This document shows, piece by piece, positions 1 to 13,700 of a DNA stretch of 64,000 nucleotides. The stretch spans positions 62,001 through 126,000 of the forward strand of contig VXBM01001341.1 in the NCBI GenBank assembly GCA_013400155.1, read 5' to 3'. How positions within the stretch are numbered: position 1 is the first letter of the stretch; each line of letters opens with the position of its first letter. The notes below the pieces were generated by a model, which had not been told where the DNA came from, did not search any database, and worked only from the letters and a program-made list of their open reading frames with translations. Both the position numbers and the translations under genes were made by a program. The stretch is from Helopsaltes ochotensis (Eukaryota > Chordata > Aves > Passeriformes > Locustellidae).

Positions 1-283
1 AATGTCTCTTAATTTTATTAAAATTTTCTTTTGCTTATATAAAGTCTAATCAAAATATTGTTTAGACTCAACCCCTGTTGCTGATTTTAATTTTTTTTAA
101 ACTGTATTGCTCATCCACTACTGCTTTCTATTTCAGAAACTTTCTGACCTTTCAGAAACCTCCCCTGTAATGAGAAACTGACACTGTTTAGCTTCTTTTT
201 CCTTTGTTAGAGTATTTTCTAGGTCATGAAGCTTCACGTTAAGTGTTTCTGATAAGCACCACTGCTACAGCTAAATGAGATAC

Positions 284-446
284 GAATATAAGAATATAAG
301 AATATAAGAATATAAGAATATAAGAATATAAGAATATAAGGATATAAGAATGTAAGAATATAAGAATGTAAGAATATAAGAATATAAGAATATAAGAATA
401 TAAGAATATAAGAATATAAGAATATAAGAATATAAGAATATAAGAA
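284..446. repeat. 8-bp minisatellite (AATATAAG)n
   Basis: About twenty head-to-tail copies of an 8-base unit (AATATAAG) with a few single-base variants (GGATATAAG and AATGTAAG types near 339-372). Because 24 bases hold three units, all frames stay open and give a meaningless 8-residue repeat on the minus strand. It is a tandem repeat, not a gene. Confidence 0.95.
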
Positions 447-3400
447 AGGTCACCCTGATTCAAACCAGTCACCTAGTTCTCTTACAGTGGCAAGTACCTG
501 TTGCTTAGTAAGGAGTTCAGGAACAGGATAATTATGCTCCTGGTATTTCTTGTTGGAAGGAAACTCTGTGTTTATTCCTGGAGTTTTGTTTGAGCATTCC
601 TGTTTTGTTTTCCAATTCCTATTACAATTTTGAGCAGCCTGCAAATTTTGAGTGTGCTTTGGTAGTAGTTGACTAGAATTGACTTCTTTCTCGGTAGCTT
701 GTAGTCTAGAGAATATGAAAAGAATTTCAATTACGAACTTCCGCTGAAATACTTTTGAGCCTCTTCCTCTTTCCTCTCTCCCACAACCTACAAACTGTTG
801 TAAACATACTTCCATTGATATAACTGAAAAGTAAATATGATTTTAGGAATAGCACCCCATATTAATACCATCAGCTAAATTATGATAAACCTATTTATAT
901 ATAAAGAGTGCAAAATTTAATCTACCATAATTTATTATGTGAGAGAAAAACACATGTGTTCAAGAGAAAAATAAGAAACAGAGATGTTTACTAGTATTTC
1001 TTGTAGATCTACCACCATTGATAATCCAGAGTATTTACTCTTATCTAAAGACTATATATACCAGAAGAAATAAAGAGATAATATGACAGTTTAATTCAGC
1101 CTTAGATTTGATGATCAGCCTATAGTAGTCAAGGATGCAGTGCCCTTATGCATTATGTTTTGTAACTAGTAATTAATCCAAATTAATAACTGCATATTCT
1201 TTGATGTAGAAGAGAGATACGTTTTTATCTTACATGACTTACATTTTGTTATCTGCTTTTTAATGCTACTAAGGTTGTATATATGGACTTTCTCAAAGTA
1301 ACACAACATACATATTGGGACATCATAATTTCTCTTAGCAATTTGAGATGTCTGTGCATGTAGGGCCAGAAAATCAAATAGTGTCCTTTAACAAATATGT
1401 CATCCTTGAGCTTCAAAGAGATTTAGCTGAAGAGTAAGAACTTTAATATGCAGTTGGTACTCACATCCACATGGCACACCAGTTTATAGTGCATTAAATA
1501 TCCTGAGCTTGCTTACTCGATTGCTTTAGCAGGTACTTGTTGCCTCTACATGGCCATGGTAATTTTCACCCCTGCTCTGACATGGACAAGTAGGGTAAAG
1601 ATAGCTGTTACAGGGTCAGTGGCACAGAATGTGGTGATGCAAGGTGATGCAAACTGATTTAGAATAAACCAAGATTATTGCCTGACCTAATAGATGGACT
1701 GTCATAGTTGTTGTACAAGTTGTTGTATAAAAACTTGTAGCTCATGTGGTTTCTTCAGATACAGAATACTGCACTGTTGAAGTGGCATTCTCCATCTCCC
1801 TGCCTCTCTCAAACAAGAAGTTGAAAATAAAACTGGACACGTAAAAATAGGTGCTTGCTTTGATAGACACTTAAGAGCTCTAGGATTCAGAGAAAGAAAA
1901 ATTAAGAGACATTTATGAGACAGGAGGCACAAGAAAAAGCAGGATTTTGTTGATGCCCAAGTGTGATTCTGGTTTCCCACTCTTACAGGGAATATGCATA
2001 GGACATGTGAATATTTACCTCAACTTGATGCAGGTACATCACATTTTCGGTGTTCATCTTGTCAAGGTGCTAAGCTGTTTTTTGCAGACTGCAAGGATCT
2101 GTGGGGACAACAACTATTGAAAAAGTGGAGTGAGAATCAGGCTGGAAGAAGAAGAATACCTCAACTCTACACTTTGCAGCCCATCTTGTTTCATCTTTTC
2201 ATTAGTGCTTTTGGCATCCACAACTGATTGCTGATAATGCAAAGTTTGAAGTCACCATCCATATAGAGGAAGACTATTGAAAGAACATGGTGGTACTGAG
2301 GATTCAGGCAGTTTTAATATAACAAAAAGAAAGATATGCAGCAGCAATACAAAATACAAAATATAAAATGCAAAATACAGTTAGCTATAGGTTCATCCAT
2401 TGGAATCCATGGAAAAGAGTAGGATTTGGGTATATTACTGGATTTTGGGGTGAACATTGTGATAAATTCTGGAATGTAGCCATTGAAAACAGATACCATT
2501 CACTTGTGCTTCAGGCCCTGTTTTTGTGATGAGGAGGTATTGTTGCCAGGCTACAAAGCTTAGCAGAACTTCACTTGTCTGTGTCCTGGTTGGCTCTGTT
2601 CAAGAAGGATTAATTAAAACTTCTTTTCAAGTGTATTTCAAGGGTAAAAGACAACTGAAGAAGAAACAGTGTTAAAGGACAATACTTACACAAGAATAAA
2701 TAGGTTGTGAACTTTCTGATTAAGTTTAGGCTAAAAATTATATGAATATGCTTAAAAAGCAGAAAGTATTTGAGATAAAGTTTTCAAGACAATGTGTGGC
2801 AAATGTATGCAGGAAATATGCAACATGGTGCCTGTAGTCCCAGGAGACTGGATTTAGTGACCAGGGCAGTCCTCATAGCCTCAACCTATAGCATTTCTCT
2901 TCAGTATTAACTGCATTTTCCATGATTTTTTTTTTCACATTTGAAGATAAGAGTACAGTCCATAAAGCTTGATGATGTCCTGAACCAAGATTAAGCCAGC
3001 GAGGACCTTTCAGAATAATTACCTCTGATGATAGTGTCACCTCACTTCAGCACTACAGTGAGAAATGGCTTATCAAAACGTCCAGCAAGGAAATAGAAAG
3101 AAAACTGTAATAATGTGCACCCAGGGGCCAAGTGATAGGATTGAATCCTTAGTCCCAGGAACAAAATTTCCAGCAGCTGGATGCAAACTGGATTCATGCC
3201 TGTGTCATCATTGCAAACAGGGTCAACAAGGTGATACAACAGTTAAAATTTAGAGATGTTTCCCAAATTATGTGTTTACTATGTGGATTCTTATTTTCAC
3301 GTAGGAGATGAAATTAGTACTTATTCTCCGCAACTGTTCAACTTTTTTTCTGTATTTCTGATAGTGAGACTTTGTATGGAACAGCAGTTTAAAATACATT

Positions 3401-6400
3401 AATCTGAGAAAGCCTGGATCCACTGCTTAATTTTATATGTGCAGCTTCTTGAGAGTAATGTTCTCATCATTTCCTTTCTTGTTTTCATTTTAAAGTTATC
3501 ATGTTTTGATTCTAAATAATATTCTTGAAAAGTCACTTAATAATATTTCTGATCAAGGCTTCCAGATGCCAAAAAACTTGTCATAGCAGAGTGATGTAGT
3601 TAGTTATAAAATATAATAGTGTGAAATTATTTTGCGTATTTGGACAACATCCCTCTTCCTGTTTGTTTATTTACTCATTTACTAACATTAGTCAATTAAT
3701 TTATGGCTGCTATTTTGGTAATGTGGAAGTGCATGCTATGTATACTCTGCACCTTGTGGCCTTTGGAACTTCAGTGAGATAAGCAGCAATCCAGTTTCAG
3801 ATTCCCTCAATGCAAAGTGGAGTGCCCTTCGACTTCAAAGAATCTCTGTCAGTTTTTACACCAGTAGTGAGACCGTCTCTTCCCGTTCTGCCCCACTACT
3901 GTCCAATGGACTGCAAAACCAGTACAGTATTCCATCTACACTGATATTTGAAATGACACTTGCAAACTTCACCAAATTGAGAAAAGATTTGTGTAATAAT
4001 ATAATAATAACAACTCTTTTAATAAACCAAATGTGAAGAAAAGTAGTTTTGTTTTGTTTTGTTTTTCTCAAAAATTGAAGCTTCAGCAATTGCTTCTGCT
4101 TTGTGGCAGAATAAAATAAAGTCAGAACTATGTTAAAATCTTCTGAGTCATGATCAGGGCATTCACCTGAAATATATGAGATGCAAGGTTATGCCTTTGC
4201 ACTAAACTAGGCAGATTCTTGATGTTGTCAGTTCTGAAGATTCTCCTTCCTCTGTGACTTAGCCAGGAATACCATTCTGATAATGTGAAGACTTCCAAAG
4301 GAAAGGTTCATAAAAAGACATATGTTCCACTTAACTGTTTGGATTTTAGTGAACTAGAATCAACTAACAAAAATCCCCACTACATCTAATGCATTGTTTT
4401 TAAATAGCAACAGGTTTTAAAGTACACACCACCAACAAAGTAGTATTGCCTGCCATTTATGTATTTTTTACTGATAAAATTGCCATAATCAATACCTTAA
4501 ACCATAGATTAAGGCAGATTTTTTGGCATCATAATTAATTTAATTATTTGACTCTTTGGTTTATGCGATTTAAGTTCAAATGAATTTGCTAATTATTATA
4601 AGATTATTGCTGCTCCTCAGCCAAGGTTCACTTTTTCCTTTATCACAATTTAGATAAAGAAAAAGCACATGAAATTTTGCAATCACAACATCTCAGCTGC
4701 TTTGTAGAAATATTTTAGAGGAAAATTCCTTTAGGTGCAATGACAGAGGGGAGGCTTAGATTGGGAATTTTGACATTGGGAAGCATCCTAAAGGTAGGAA
4801 TGAATAGCTTATAAACTATCATCAGATCAAAGATGCTTAAGGAAGCTCTGTCCTCACAGATTACTGAGTGCCCTCAAGCCCAGGCAGACCACTTTCTGCT
4901 GGAATTAGCTTTGGATTGCAAGAGGGAGGTAAATTTACTTATGTGGTTGGGTTTTCACATACTGATTAAACTGTCCACGTCCAGCCCATGGCCTACCAGT
5001 TGGAACAAGTATGAATCACTGCAGGGCAGTGGCTGCTGCCAGAGGAGCAGACCTCAGCACGTAATTCATGGAGGGCAGGGACAGCAGGACACACTTTGAG
5101 GAGGCTGGCAGGTTTCTCCACATGCAGGTATCACAGGTGATTTTGAACAATGTGCCTGCTGGAACAGGAGCACTGGGGATGGTATATTGAATCTGGAGAG
5201 GCTTTAGGTGAAATCAGCTGAGCCTTTTCACATGAACAGGCACACATTTAGCTAGGCAGGGAAGGCATGAATGATGGATTTCACAGAGGCATGGTATATG
5301 GAGAATCAGGAAAAGGAAAGATTCCCTCCCCATAGATTAGCCAAAAATTAAGACTAAGAGGCATCAGAGTCTACTTACAAACATAAGAAATAAGTGTAAA
5401 TTTATTGTGCTAGAAATTGAAATTATTCTACTTATCTGCCTTTGTTATTTAAGAGTCTTTCTGTTTTTCCTAAGAAATTCTTCTGTTTTGCTTTTCCTCT
5501 CAGGTTAAGCTACAGTAATCTGAATATCTGTACACAGAAACAATGCCAAGGTGCACTTTTATTTTCCTTTTTTCCCCACTGGATCTCTGAAATCTGTGGT
5601 TATCATTTCTGTTTCAGTCTTCCCCCCAGCTTTTTTAGTGTAAAACAAAATGATGATTTTTAAAGATCAGTAAATACAATCTTCATTATGGCTAGAGAAA
5701 CCTGTGTCCTGTGTCTAGTACAAACATTAGTGTTGGTCAGGCTGATGTGAGTAGCCAGGAGTATATGTGGTGAAAAATGACAAAGCAGAATTGGAAGGGA
5801 TATAGAGAGAATAATACCTTAAGTATTGGGTTGAAACATCATACACGAATTGCATTTTGAGTGTTCCTTAGGTCTCACTATTGGGAATTTTTGGTGAGTA
5901 TTGACAGAAGGCATGCATGAAAAGGAAAGAGAGCAGAGACATGGAGAACAAAGAACAGAGAAATATGAGTGGGATGCCAATAACATGAGAATGAGGTGAG
6001 TACAAGACCAAGTGTGGAAGATGCAGAGTGTCACAAGTGGAAATTTCTGTGGCCATCTTTGACTAGTAGCAAGACTAGAAGAGTCCTCATAAACAATAGA
6101 ATAATTTTCCTTGAAATTGGAACTGAAATAAAGAGTGCTTTTAATACACATGATATTTTATTAAAAAAACATGGGTTTTTTTCCTGAACATAAATGACAA
6201 AAAGTATCAGGTGTCAGGTGATATGTAAGAACTTCTTTTTCTGTCCCATTTCCTTTTCACTGTTTGTTGCACTGAGAGCTCACACAGATATAATCCCTCA
6301 TGGGGGGGAGTCTCCTTAATGAAGATCCTAATCTGTGTCAATGTTAGTCATTCGTACTGTCCCACCCCTTCTAGATTAGCTTCAAATCTAATATAAATAT

Positions 6401-9400
6401 GTGGATTCATTAAAAACAGTAATAACAACAACAACATACCAGAAAAATCTCACAATCTGCCTAAAATATCTGCCAATTTCAAAAATATTTGAGGTTAAAA
6501 ATGAAGGTTCTGGTAAGAATTCCCTTCACTTACTCTCCTTAAAGTGAGTCTTGTCTTGAAAAGAGTCATGAAGAATTCAGCTAATTTCCTCTTCCACCCT
6601 ACTTCCCAGCCAAATCTATTTCCAACTACCTCTCTGATTAATCAATTCATTCTCACCCTAGTCTTCATCTTATTCACTTTAACTGGTAGTAAAGTGATGT
6701 GTGTGGGCTGAATTAATACACTTTCTAATGTAATTTCAGAGGTTCATATTTATATGTTGTAACAAAGTGCTCTGCAACATCACTTAGTCCAGCAGTATTT
6801 GTCCAACTCCTTGCAGCATAAACTTACACAGCAGCACTCATTTCACATGGAGAGTGCTTGGCCAAATGTCAGCTGTTGAATCAAGTAAATTCACTATAAA
6901 TTCCTATGGCTCTGCATTTATCTGCATATAAACCAGATTAGTTTTCACCAAATTGTGCAGTTATATTGGTACCATGCCATTCACAATAACTACTGTTCTA
7001 TTTAACTTTGTATACAGTTAGCATTACGGCATAAAAATATATAAACTATATCCCATTCAAATCTTAACCTGCTTACACATGTAATAGACATTAATATAAG
7101 AATAGTGCATTTTCTTGAGGAAAGAGTGGAGGGAGGGAGTGATAATAAGTGATTTATGATGGTTTATGTTGCAGCAGGAGATTTTTCATGCTTCATTTGC
7201 CAAATATTTGCTATTTATTAATTTATTTTTCCTTTAATGAGAATTCTCAGTTGACAGGGATGTGCTTCTTAATTTCATATCACCTTAAACAGATTTGTGG
7301 CAAATGCTAGTATTAGAAGTTAATTGTATTTTCTACATCTAAATAAGCATAACTGAAATACTGTGTGTGCTTTCTGGAGAAAACTGATAAAATGTTAGGA
7401 ATTTTTTAAACTGAGTGTCTTTTACATCAGCTTTGAAAAAATTGCCAAGAAGTAATCTCTACAGGACACCAGTCATGTGAAGGGCATTTAAGATACAGAT
7501 ACTTGTATAATGCTTATACTAAGATACTCATAATGCTTTCCTTATGCCATTATGTACACAATATTTCCAGAAATGACAGTGCTGGAGTTCAGTCAATTGA
7601 AAAGAAAAAAAAACCAAACCAACGACTCAGGACACAACATCGTTATTTTTACAGTAAGTAGAAATTTTCCTTGTGCAATGAAGTCAGGAAATATCAGCTG
7701 TTGTGTGATATGATATCTTTATTGCAAGCATAATACTCAACCAATGTTTTTTGTTACTGATACAGAGTCAGGTTATAAGAAACTATTTAAGGGCTTCCAT
7801 AAAGAACATACAAGAAAATTGACTCTGATAATAAATACTTATATGCAAATGTATTCTTGTACAACTGCGTATTTTGTATATGAGCTCATGTATACTCAGT
7901 GGACTCTTGGTTTAGCACGTATTGATGTACCTGTGGAAGATTCACAATTTCCAGTCCCTTCCTCTGTCCTCTCTGTGTCCTGCTGAAATATTAATGAATT
8001 ACACAACAATTCCCTGATATCTACAATCATTTGATACCCTGCCAACTTAAAAATTTCCATAAGCAGTCACAAATAACACTTTGAACTATTCTTGTTGTTG
8101 TTAAAAGAAATTTAGTGTTGTAAACCTTGTTTTTAGAAGATGGTACTGACAACTTTTTTCCCTGACACTGATTTCCTCCACCAGCAAACTCAGAATTGGC
8201 ATGTAACTTTAGTTAATGTTGTCACAGGTAGAACATCCCCTACGGGCAATCAGAGGCATGATCTCAACTGCTACTCCTCCAAGCCTTTGCTTATCTCTAG
8301 AAAAGATCCACTGGAGAAGGCTTTCTCATTTTTCTAGCTCTGCTGCAGGTGTTCTTGATCTATGAGACATGTAATAGTAACCATCTAGAAAGATTTTTTT
8401 CTAACCAAGTTGGCATTTTTTGGAGCTAGATTTGGGAAGAATCATGAAGAATCATTAGCTGCAGCTGAAATGTTTAATTGTGGTATGAGGATACTTGGAA
8501 TAAGTCGCCACAGTAAAAACAATGCTGACAGATTGTCTTTACTGAAGATCATGGTTCTCCTAATAGCAGCAAACAGAATTCATGTTAATGATTAGGAACT
8601 ACTACTCTCCACAGGGCTCAGCCACAGGTTACACAGGTGATCAGCAGCTACCTATTTCCAGCTACAGTTTTCTCTCTCGACTGGCAATCCACAAAAATGT
8701 TACTCGGGCAGTAGATACATCCATTTGTAGAACAGTTACAGAACTTAGGAGCAAATTCTATACATTTGGGTGCCCAAATCATACTCTAAAAAGATAAAAA
8801 TAATGTAGATAGAATTTGTTGTTAGACACTGAAGAATTTACCGAATATAAAGGAGATATTTTGCTGTCTGTCATGCTTCCTAAAGACAGTTGCCAATTCC
8901 ATCTTTAGAGTCACTCCTACTTAAAAAAATTCCCACATAATTTCTTTTTCCTTAAATAATGAAGAAGAAAATAAAGCCCTGAGATGTTTCTTTGCTTGAA
9001 GATAGTTGGTCCAATTTGGGGCCTACAATTGCTTTGAGATAATAATGACAATAACATTCCATGGAAATTTATAGATTTAATTAACTAGCTAATTGAGTTA
9101 TAGAGTATCTGTGCAGGTAGATGATGATGAGAAAGTATGTAGCTTTTCTTCTTAGTGATTGAAATAATCAAAATAATTTCTCTGTCTTCCAATAATTTTA
9201 AAGGACAGCTTTATCCTGTTCATTTTTTACCTCCTAATAAAACCAGCTGCCATATTAGGAAAACAAAAAGGTGGTATTTTTCCTCAGAAAGTCACAGAAG
9301 GAGCCAACTGCACACAGGCTATTTTGGAGTGCACAAGAGCCAAGAGGAGTTGCTGCTGCTGCTTCTGCTGAGGTGTGTGGAAGGGGGCCCTCAGCTCTGC

Positions 9401-9889
9401 CTGTGGAGGACAGGATGCTTTGCTAACCTGTTACTGCAGGGTGATGACTGTCTTCAGTCTGTCTTCCTGCAGCACCATGAACCCACAATAACACCTGGAT
9501 AGCAGCCAAATGTTATCAGCAGGAAAAGAGGCTTTAGGGGGAGAGTAGAACCTCCTAAAAGGTCTCACGGTGTAAACATTAAAAAAAAAAAAAAAAAGCC
9601 AGCTAACTTTTTTAATATAGCACATCGTAATAAGCAGGTGCAAGCAGACCTAAGTGGAAAGCCGAACGTTGCCTGCAGGTGTCCTTTCCCCCAGCACCGT
9701 GGGAAGACGTGCTCTCTGGTGGACAGAAGGAAAAGCTGGTCTGAGAAACATGCTACTGTGCCCTCGGTGAGCTAGATCGAGCTCAGAAGGGGACTCGAGG
9801 CTGAGAAGCAGAAAAGAGTGCGTTTCCTCTGTGACAACCTGCCGGGAGAGTAGGGCTGAGGGAGGGAAGCTAATACAAAAGCATCCAAA
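447..9889. other. Upstream intergenic sequence, no gene recognised
   Basis: AT-rich DNA between the minisatellite and the CpG island. The longest open frames (121 codons on the minus strand at 450-815, 110 on the minus strand at 5819-6151, 115 on the plus strand at 9155-9502) match no family I know and lack convincing splice or initiation context. Simple A/T tracts occur, for example a GTTTT-rich run near 4050-4067 and seventeen A at 9581-9597. Distal regulatory elements of SLC9A3 may lie here, but none can be named from sequence alone. Confidence 0.6.
9581..9597. repeat. Poly-A tract (A17)
   Basis: An uninterrupted run of seventeen A about 300 bp before the CpG island. It could be a simple repeat or the tail of an old retroposon. 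The DNA upstream of it does not resemble a CR1 end. Confidence 0.8.
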
Positions 9890-10545
9890 GCGCCCGGACG
9901 GAGACCTGTGGATGTCCCGCGCACCCGACTCCGGTGCGGGCGCGGAGCCCGGGCTCCACTAGGACATGCCCCCGGGAGCGCCCAGCCCCGGCTCCGAGCT
10001 CCAGCAGCTCCGTGCCGCTGCTGTTCGCTGCCCGGCTGCCCATGGCCGTACGGACGCAGCCCAGAGCCCGCGGCCGCGCGGAGCGCGGCGGAGCTGCCCG
10101 CCGACCCCCGGGCGCTCTGCCAGTCAGGGCATCGCCGTCCCCGCACGGCAGCCTGTGCGGGAGTGGCAGGAGGCTCCGCCTCCGCCCCATCGGCAACAGC
10201 CTGATAAAGGAGGTGCGGGCGAGCAGCGGGACCCAGCTCGAAGCATCTGCTGGTGCACGGAGCCCCTGACCCGCCCTTTGCCACCCCACGCAAGGCGACG
10301 CCTGGGGCAGCCGGTGCGGGACGGGACGGGACAAGAGGGTACAAGAAGGGACAGGAGGGGACCCTGCCGCCGCCGGCCGCGCGCGCCGCTGTCCCGCCGT
10401 CCTCGGCCGTCGGGCGCGTCTCTGCGAAAGGACAAGGACCTCGCCCCCAAGGACCTCCGAAGAGGCGGGATCTCTCCGGGAAGGGGAAGCAGGAATTTGT
10501 TGTGCGACTTGAAGATGAGGCAGGTATCTGGAGCGGCGCTCCTCC
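9890..10545 (+). promoter_or_regulatory. SLC9A3: CpG-island promoter and 5' leader of SLC9A3
   Basis: This is the only strongly GC- and CpG-rich block in the window, and it ends over the start of coding exon 1. It contains GC-box-type motifs such as CCGCCCC at 10182-10188 and many CGCG-type clusters. No clear TATA box is placed upstream; a GATAAAGG element occurs near 10203. The transcription start cannot be fixed from sequence, so the split between promoter and 5' UTR is unknown. High GC content keeps several frames open on both strands here; those are composition effects. Confidence 0.75.
10318..10360 (+). promoter_or_regulatory. G-quadruplex-type motif in 5' leader or promoter
   Basis: GGG runs at 10318-10320, 10323-10325, 10328-10330 and 10337-10339 have loops of 2, 2 and 6 bases, fitting the G3+N1-7 quadruplex pattern. 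Further G runs follow at 10348-10350 and 10357-10360. The motif lies about 155-200 bp upstream of the ATG on the coding strand, so it would also be in the mRNA leader if transcription starts upstream of it. Folding is predicted, not shown. Confidence 0.55.
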
Positions 10546-10704
10546 TGGGGCTGATGGCTCTCCCAGCAGCTTTGGGACAGAGAAGCTCGGAAAGCCCTAA
10601 ATATAGCAACCAAAGCTTTGCCATCGTCTCTTTCAAATGGGATCACGTCAAGGAGCCGTATATCATTGCACTCTGGATACTTGTGGCCAGCTTGGCCAAA
10701 ATCG
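10515..10704 (+). CDS. SLC9A3: SLC9A3 coding exon 1
   Basis: Encodes residues 1-63 plus the first base of codon 64: a leucine/alanine-rich signal-like segment, sequon N32-Q-S, then the first conserved NHE3 block (WDHVKEPYIIALWILVASLAKI). The donor is G|GTGAGT, phase 1. The frame is open upstream to 9966 without a stop. I start at 10515 because family members begin just before a similar hydrophobic leader. Confidence 0.93.
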
Positions 10705-13700
10705 GTGAGTCTGGAGTTACATATTAATACATGTCCTCTCCCTCTCCCTTCCCCCTTGCCCTTCTCCCACCCAACGTAAATGAGGAAAGCTTATCATAGG
10801 TCCGCTGACCCGTTTTCAGGGGGTTTATTGTACTCTGTCCTGATTTCATAATACTGCCCTACACGGTGCTTAGCAGTGTGATTTTCACCGTCCTCGAGGG
10901 GTTACCTAGTTCATTTTCACCGCCGACGCCTGTGACTTCTACATCTGACTTCTTGTAAACCCTTGCAATTCCTTGAGACCTTGCATTCCTCTTGCTCCCA
11001 GGAAAAAATGTTTTGCGAAAGTGAAACAGAAATTGGGCCTTATTGCTTGCACAATATCTATTCCACTTTATGATATGCTTCTCTCCTGATGATGATTGTT
11101 AGCTCTATCAGCCGGTAACATCAAATATAAACACTGCAATTTGCACATATGAACTTAGCGTTCTCTGCTTTGAAGTGCATTGCTGAATTAGTGAAAGAGC
11201 ATAGTTTATAGAGAAAGGTAATATGTATTATCAGACCATCTGATGGAGCTGTAAAAAAAAAAAACCCAAAACTTTAGAGCACCCAGAATTTTCTTCAAGA
11301 AATTAAAATAAGTGAAAAGTAAGAAATTAGTCTACCTTCAGTGTAGTTTAAATGAATTTATATGAAAGTGCCAACTCTTGAATTTTGAACTTTGTGACTT
11401 TTCTAAAAGAAATGTTGTATCAATAATGCAGTTTCCTGAACTAGAAAAGTCACTGTTTAATTGGAATGTATTTTACTTGATTGATGCTATTATTTTCAGA
11501 CCTTTTGCCTTTGGATCTAAAAACTGAACTCCAGTTTGGCTGACACTCTAAATGTCATTTTCATTTAAAATAAATCTTTTCTATAATCAGTCTCATCTCA
11601 GAAGGTCATCTGAAAATCCTACTGAAGACTTTCCTGAATTTGTACTGCTAATACTAATTTGGTATACTGGAATCACATTCCATGGATTTTTCATACCACA
11701 GAGAAAGAAAGATGTAAAAAGGTATCTTAGGTATATTCTGTCTAGCACATAAGCATCGTAAGACCTGGATGGAAAATGCTGTCTCCAAACTCAAAAAAAG
11801 CATTTTAAAAAGGAGTAGTGTGTTATAAGTTGGGGTGATACTGTACATAATTTTCCAGCAATATTTGCATCTTGGCTTTTACTTGATTAACCATAGCTAT
11901 ATAACTAAATACCTTTATCTGAACCTGTTTGACTACACTGTGCAAATAGTTGGTCTTCAGACAGTTGCTGCATCACCTAGACTACATAAAAGACAATAAT
12001 TTTTTAATTGGCTTTTACTGATGAGTTATAGCAATTAGAAAACTGGGGAAACCATATACAGGAAATAACTGACCACACTGAGTACCTATAAAATTCTGCT
12101 GAATAAAGTAAGAAATCGGCTGCTTGTTTGAACCTTCTTTTTGAGAATCTCTTCTAAGCAAGTATAGTTATTAAGGCCTTGTGCTATTTAGACTTTCCAG
12201 TCCTATACATGTGGCACAGTTGTACAGTGCAATATTAGTGGTGCGCAACCGTATCAGTTTGTGTCCAAAGCCACTGAACCCAAAACCAGGACAGTCAGAT
12301 TGTACTACATTTAAACTGCAATGGATTGAGATTAGTTGAGATGCATATGAGCCATTTTACCATGAATTCCTTGATATAAACTCTTGATAAAGTGCTAAGT
12401 GTCAAGAGCTGAGTGATGCTGGTTCTGTTTTTAAAGTCTTTTTACTTCTTTCACAGCTGCACAGACATGTCATTTATTAGTAGATCGTACCTATCATCAG
12501 CTCCATCACTTTTCTTCCCCAAAGCTCTCAATCTTTGTTCTTTTCTCTGTTCACATTTGTATTTTTGATTCTATACTACTCTGGACATGGTTCCTGAAGA
12601 AGCAATGGATAACTGCTGGATTCCCCAAAGAGCCTATGAATGTCTGTGCTTTCCCCGTCAGTCACAAATAACACTCAGAAAAGCAAGAATGTACACTCAT
12701 GTGTAGGTGTTCATGTAAGTCTGTGAGAAAGGGAACTGAAAAAAATAGCTTTTCAGCCTTCTATCTGCCTTGGTGTGTCAAGGGTTCTGGAAAGTAGGTC
12801 AGAAATCTGTGAGAAGATTTTGAATTGCAGAAGTCATATGCTGGATCAGAGAAGGTTTACATATTCAAAAAGCAGACAGAAAAGAACCAAGAAGGAAAAT
12901 ATAGAACATCTGCCCTTGGGTTTCTTTACTACCTGAAGCAGGTCAATTGTAGTGGTGTGAATGTGCTGGCTTTGTTGTGAGTTTTTCAGCAGGGAAGGAG
13001 CTGTTCTTACACATGCAAGCTCACTTCTCCATGGCTGCAGGGATTGGGAGAGTTATTTTACTGATGGATGATAGACAACTGGGTCAGCAGAAAGTGTTCT
13101 AGGAATTGCAGTTGATACCTGGGGATAATGGTGTATGAGGATGCTTTCTCTTGAATTAGAATAGTGTTAATGGTTTTGTTTTTGTTGGTTTTGGTTTTTT
13201 TAAGATTTGTTTAGTTTCACTTGTGGGTTGTTCTTTTTTTTGTGAAAAACAAGTTTCAGGTCATGATGTTACATGACTAGGGGAAGCATTTTTGTATTAG
13301 GAGATTTTTGCAGATTTTCTGGGGCTTGATGTTCATGTTGTGTACAAGGTATTCTGCAATACAAACTATTGTATGTTAAATCTCATAAGTAACCCAAATA
13401 CATGAAGAAGTGCCCAGTGTTTTGGACTTTTGGAGACGAGAACTGCACTTTTAGTTTTAGTTTAGTCTAGTCATTGGTTGACTCTAAATATTGCTGCAAA
13501 TGAAACTGTGGAAAAGAGTCTTCATACAATTGGCTTTCATGCATTATAGAAAACAAAAAAAAAAAAAACCCAGTGCCTTCCATTAAACTGCTGATGCATT
13601 TTGGTCTACTGTTTTACATATTCTAATTCATTTGATTTGACCCTGTTCATTTGAAATATTCCCACTCTTCATTCTTCCACTTCAAGTGGAACATTCTTAA

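Noticed and set aside
239..472. Repeated SYILIFLY peptide frames on the minus strand
   Set aside because: They are translations of the 8-bp tandem repeat; 24 bases contain three units, so any frame repeats without stops.
450..815. 121-codon open frame on the minus strand beside the minisatellite
   Set aside because: I do not recognise the sequence and see no promoter, splice or conservation evidence. It could be part of an unknown repeat, so I did not call a gene.
9870..10646. 258-codon open frame on the minus strand across the CpG island
   Set aside because: High GC removes stop codons in several frames on both strands here. The protein is low-complexity Arg/Ala/Pro-rich and the plus strand carries the verified NHE3 exon 1.
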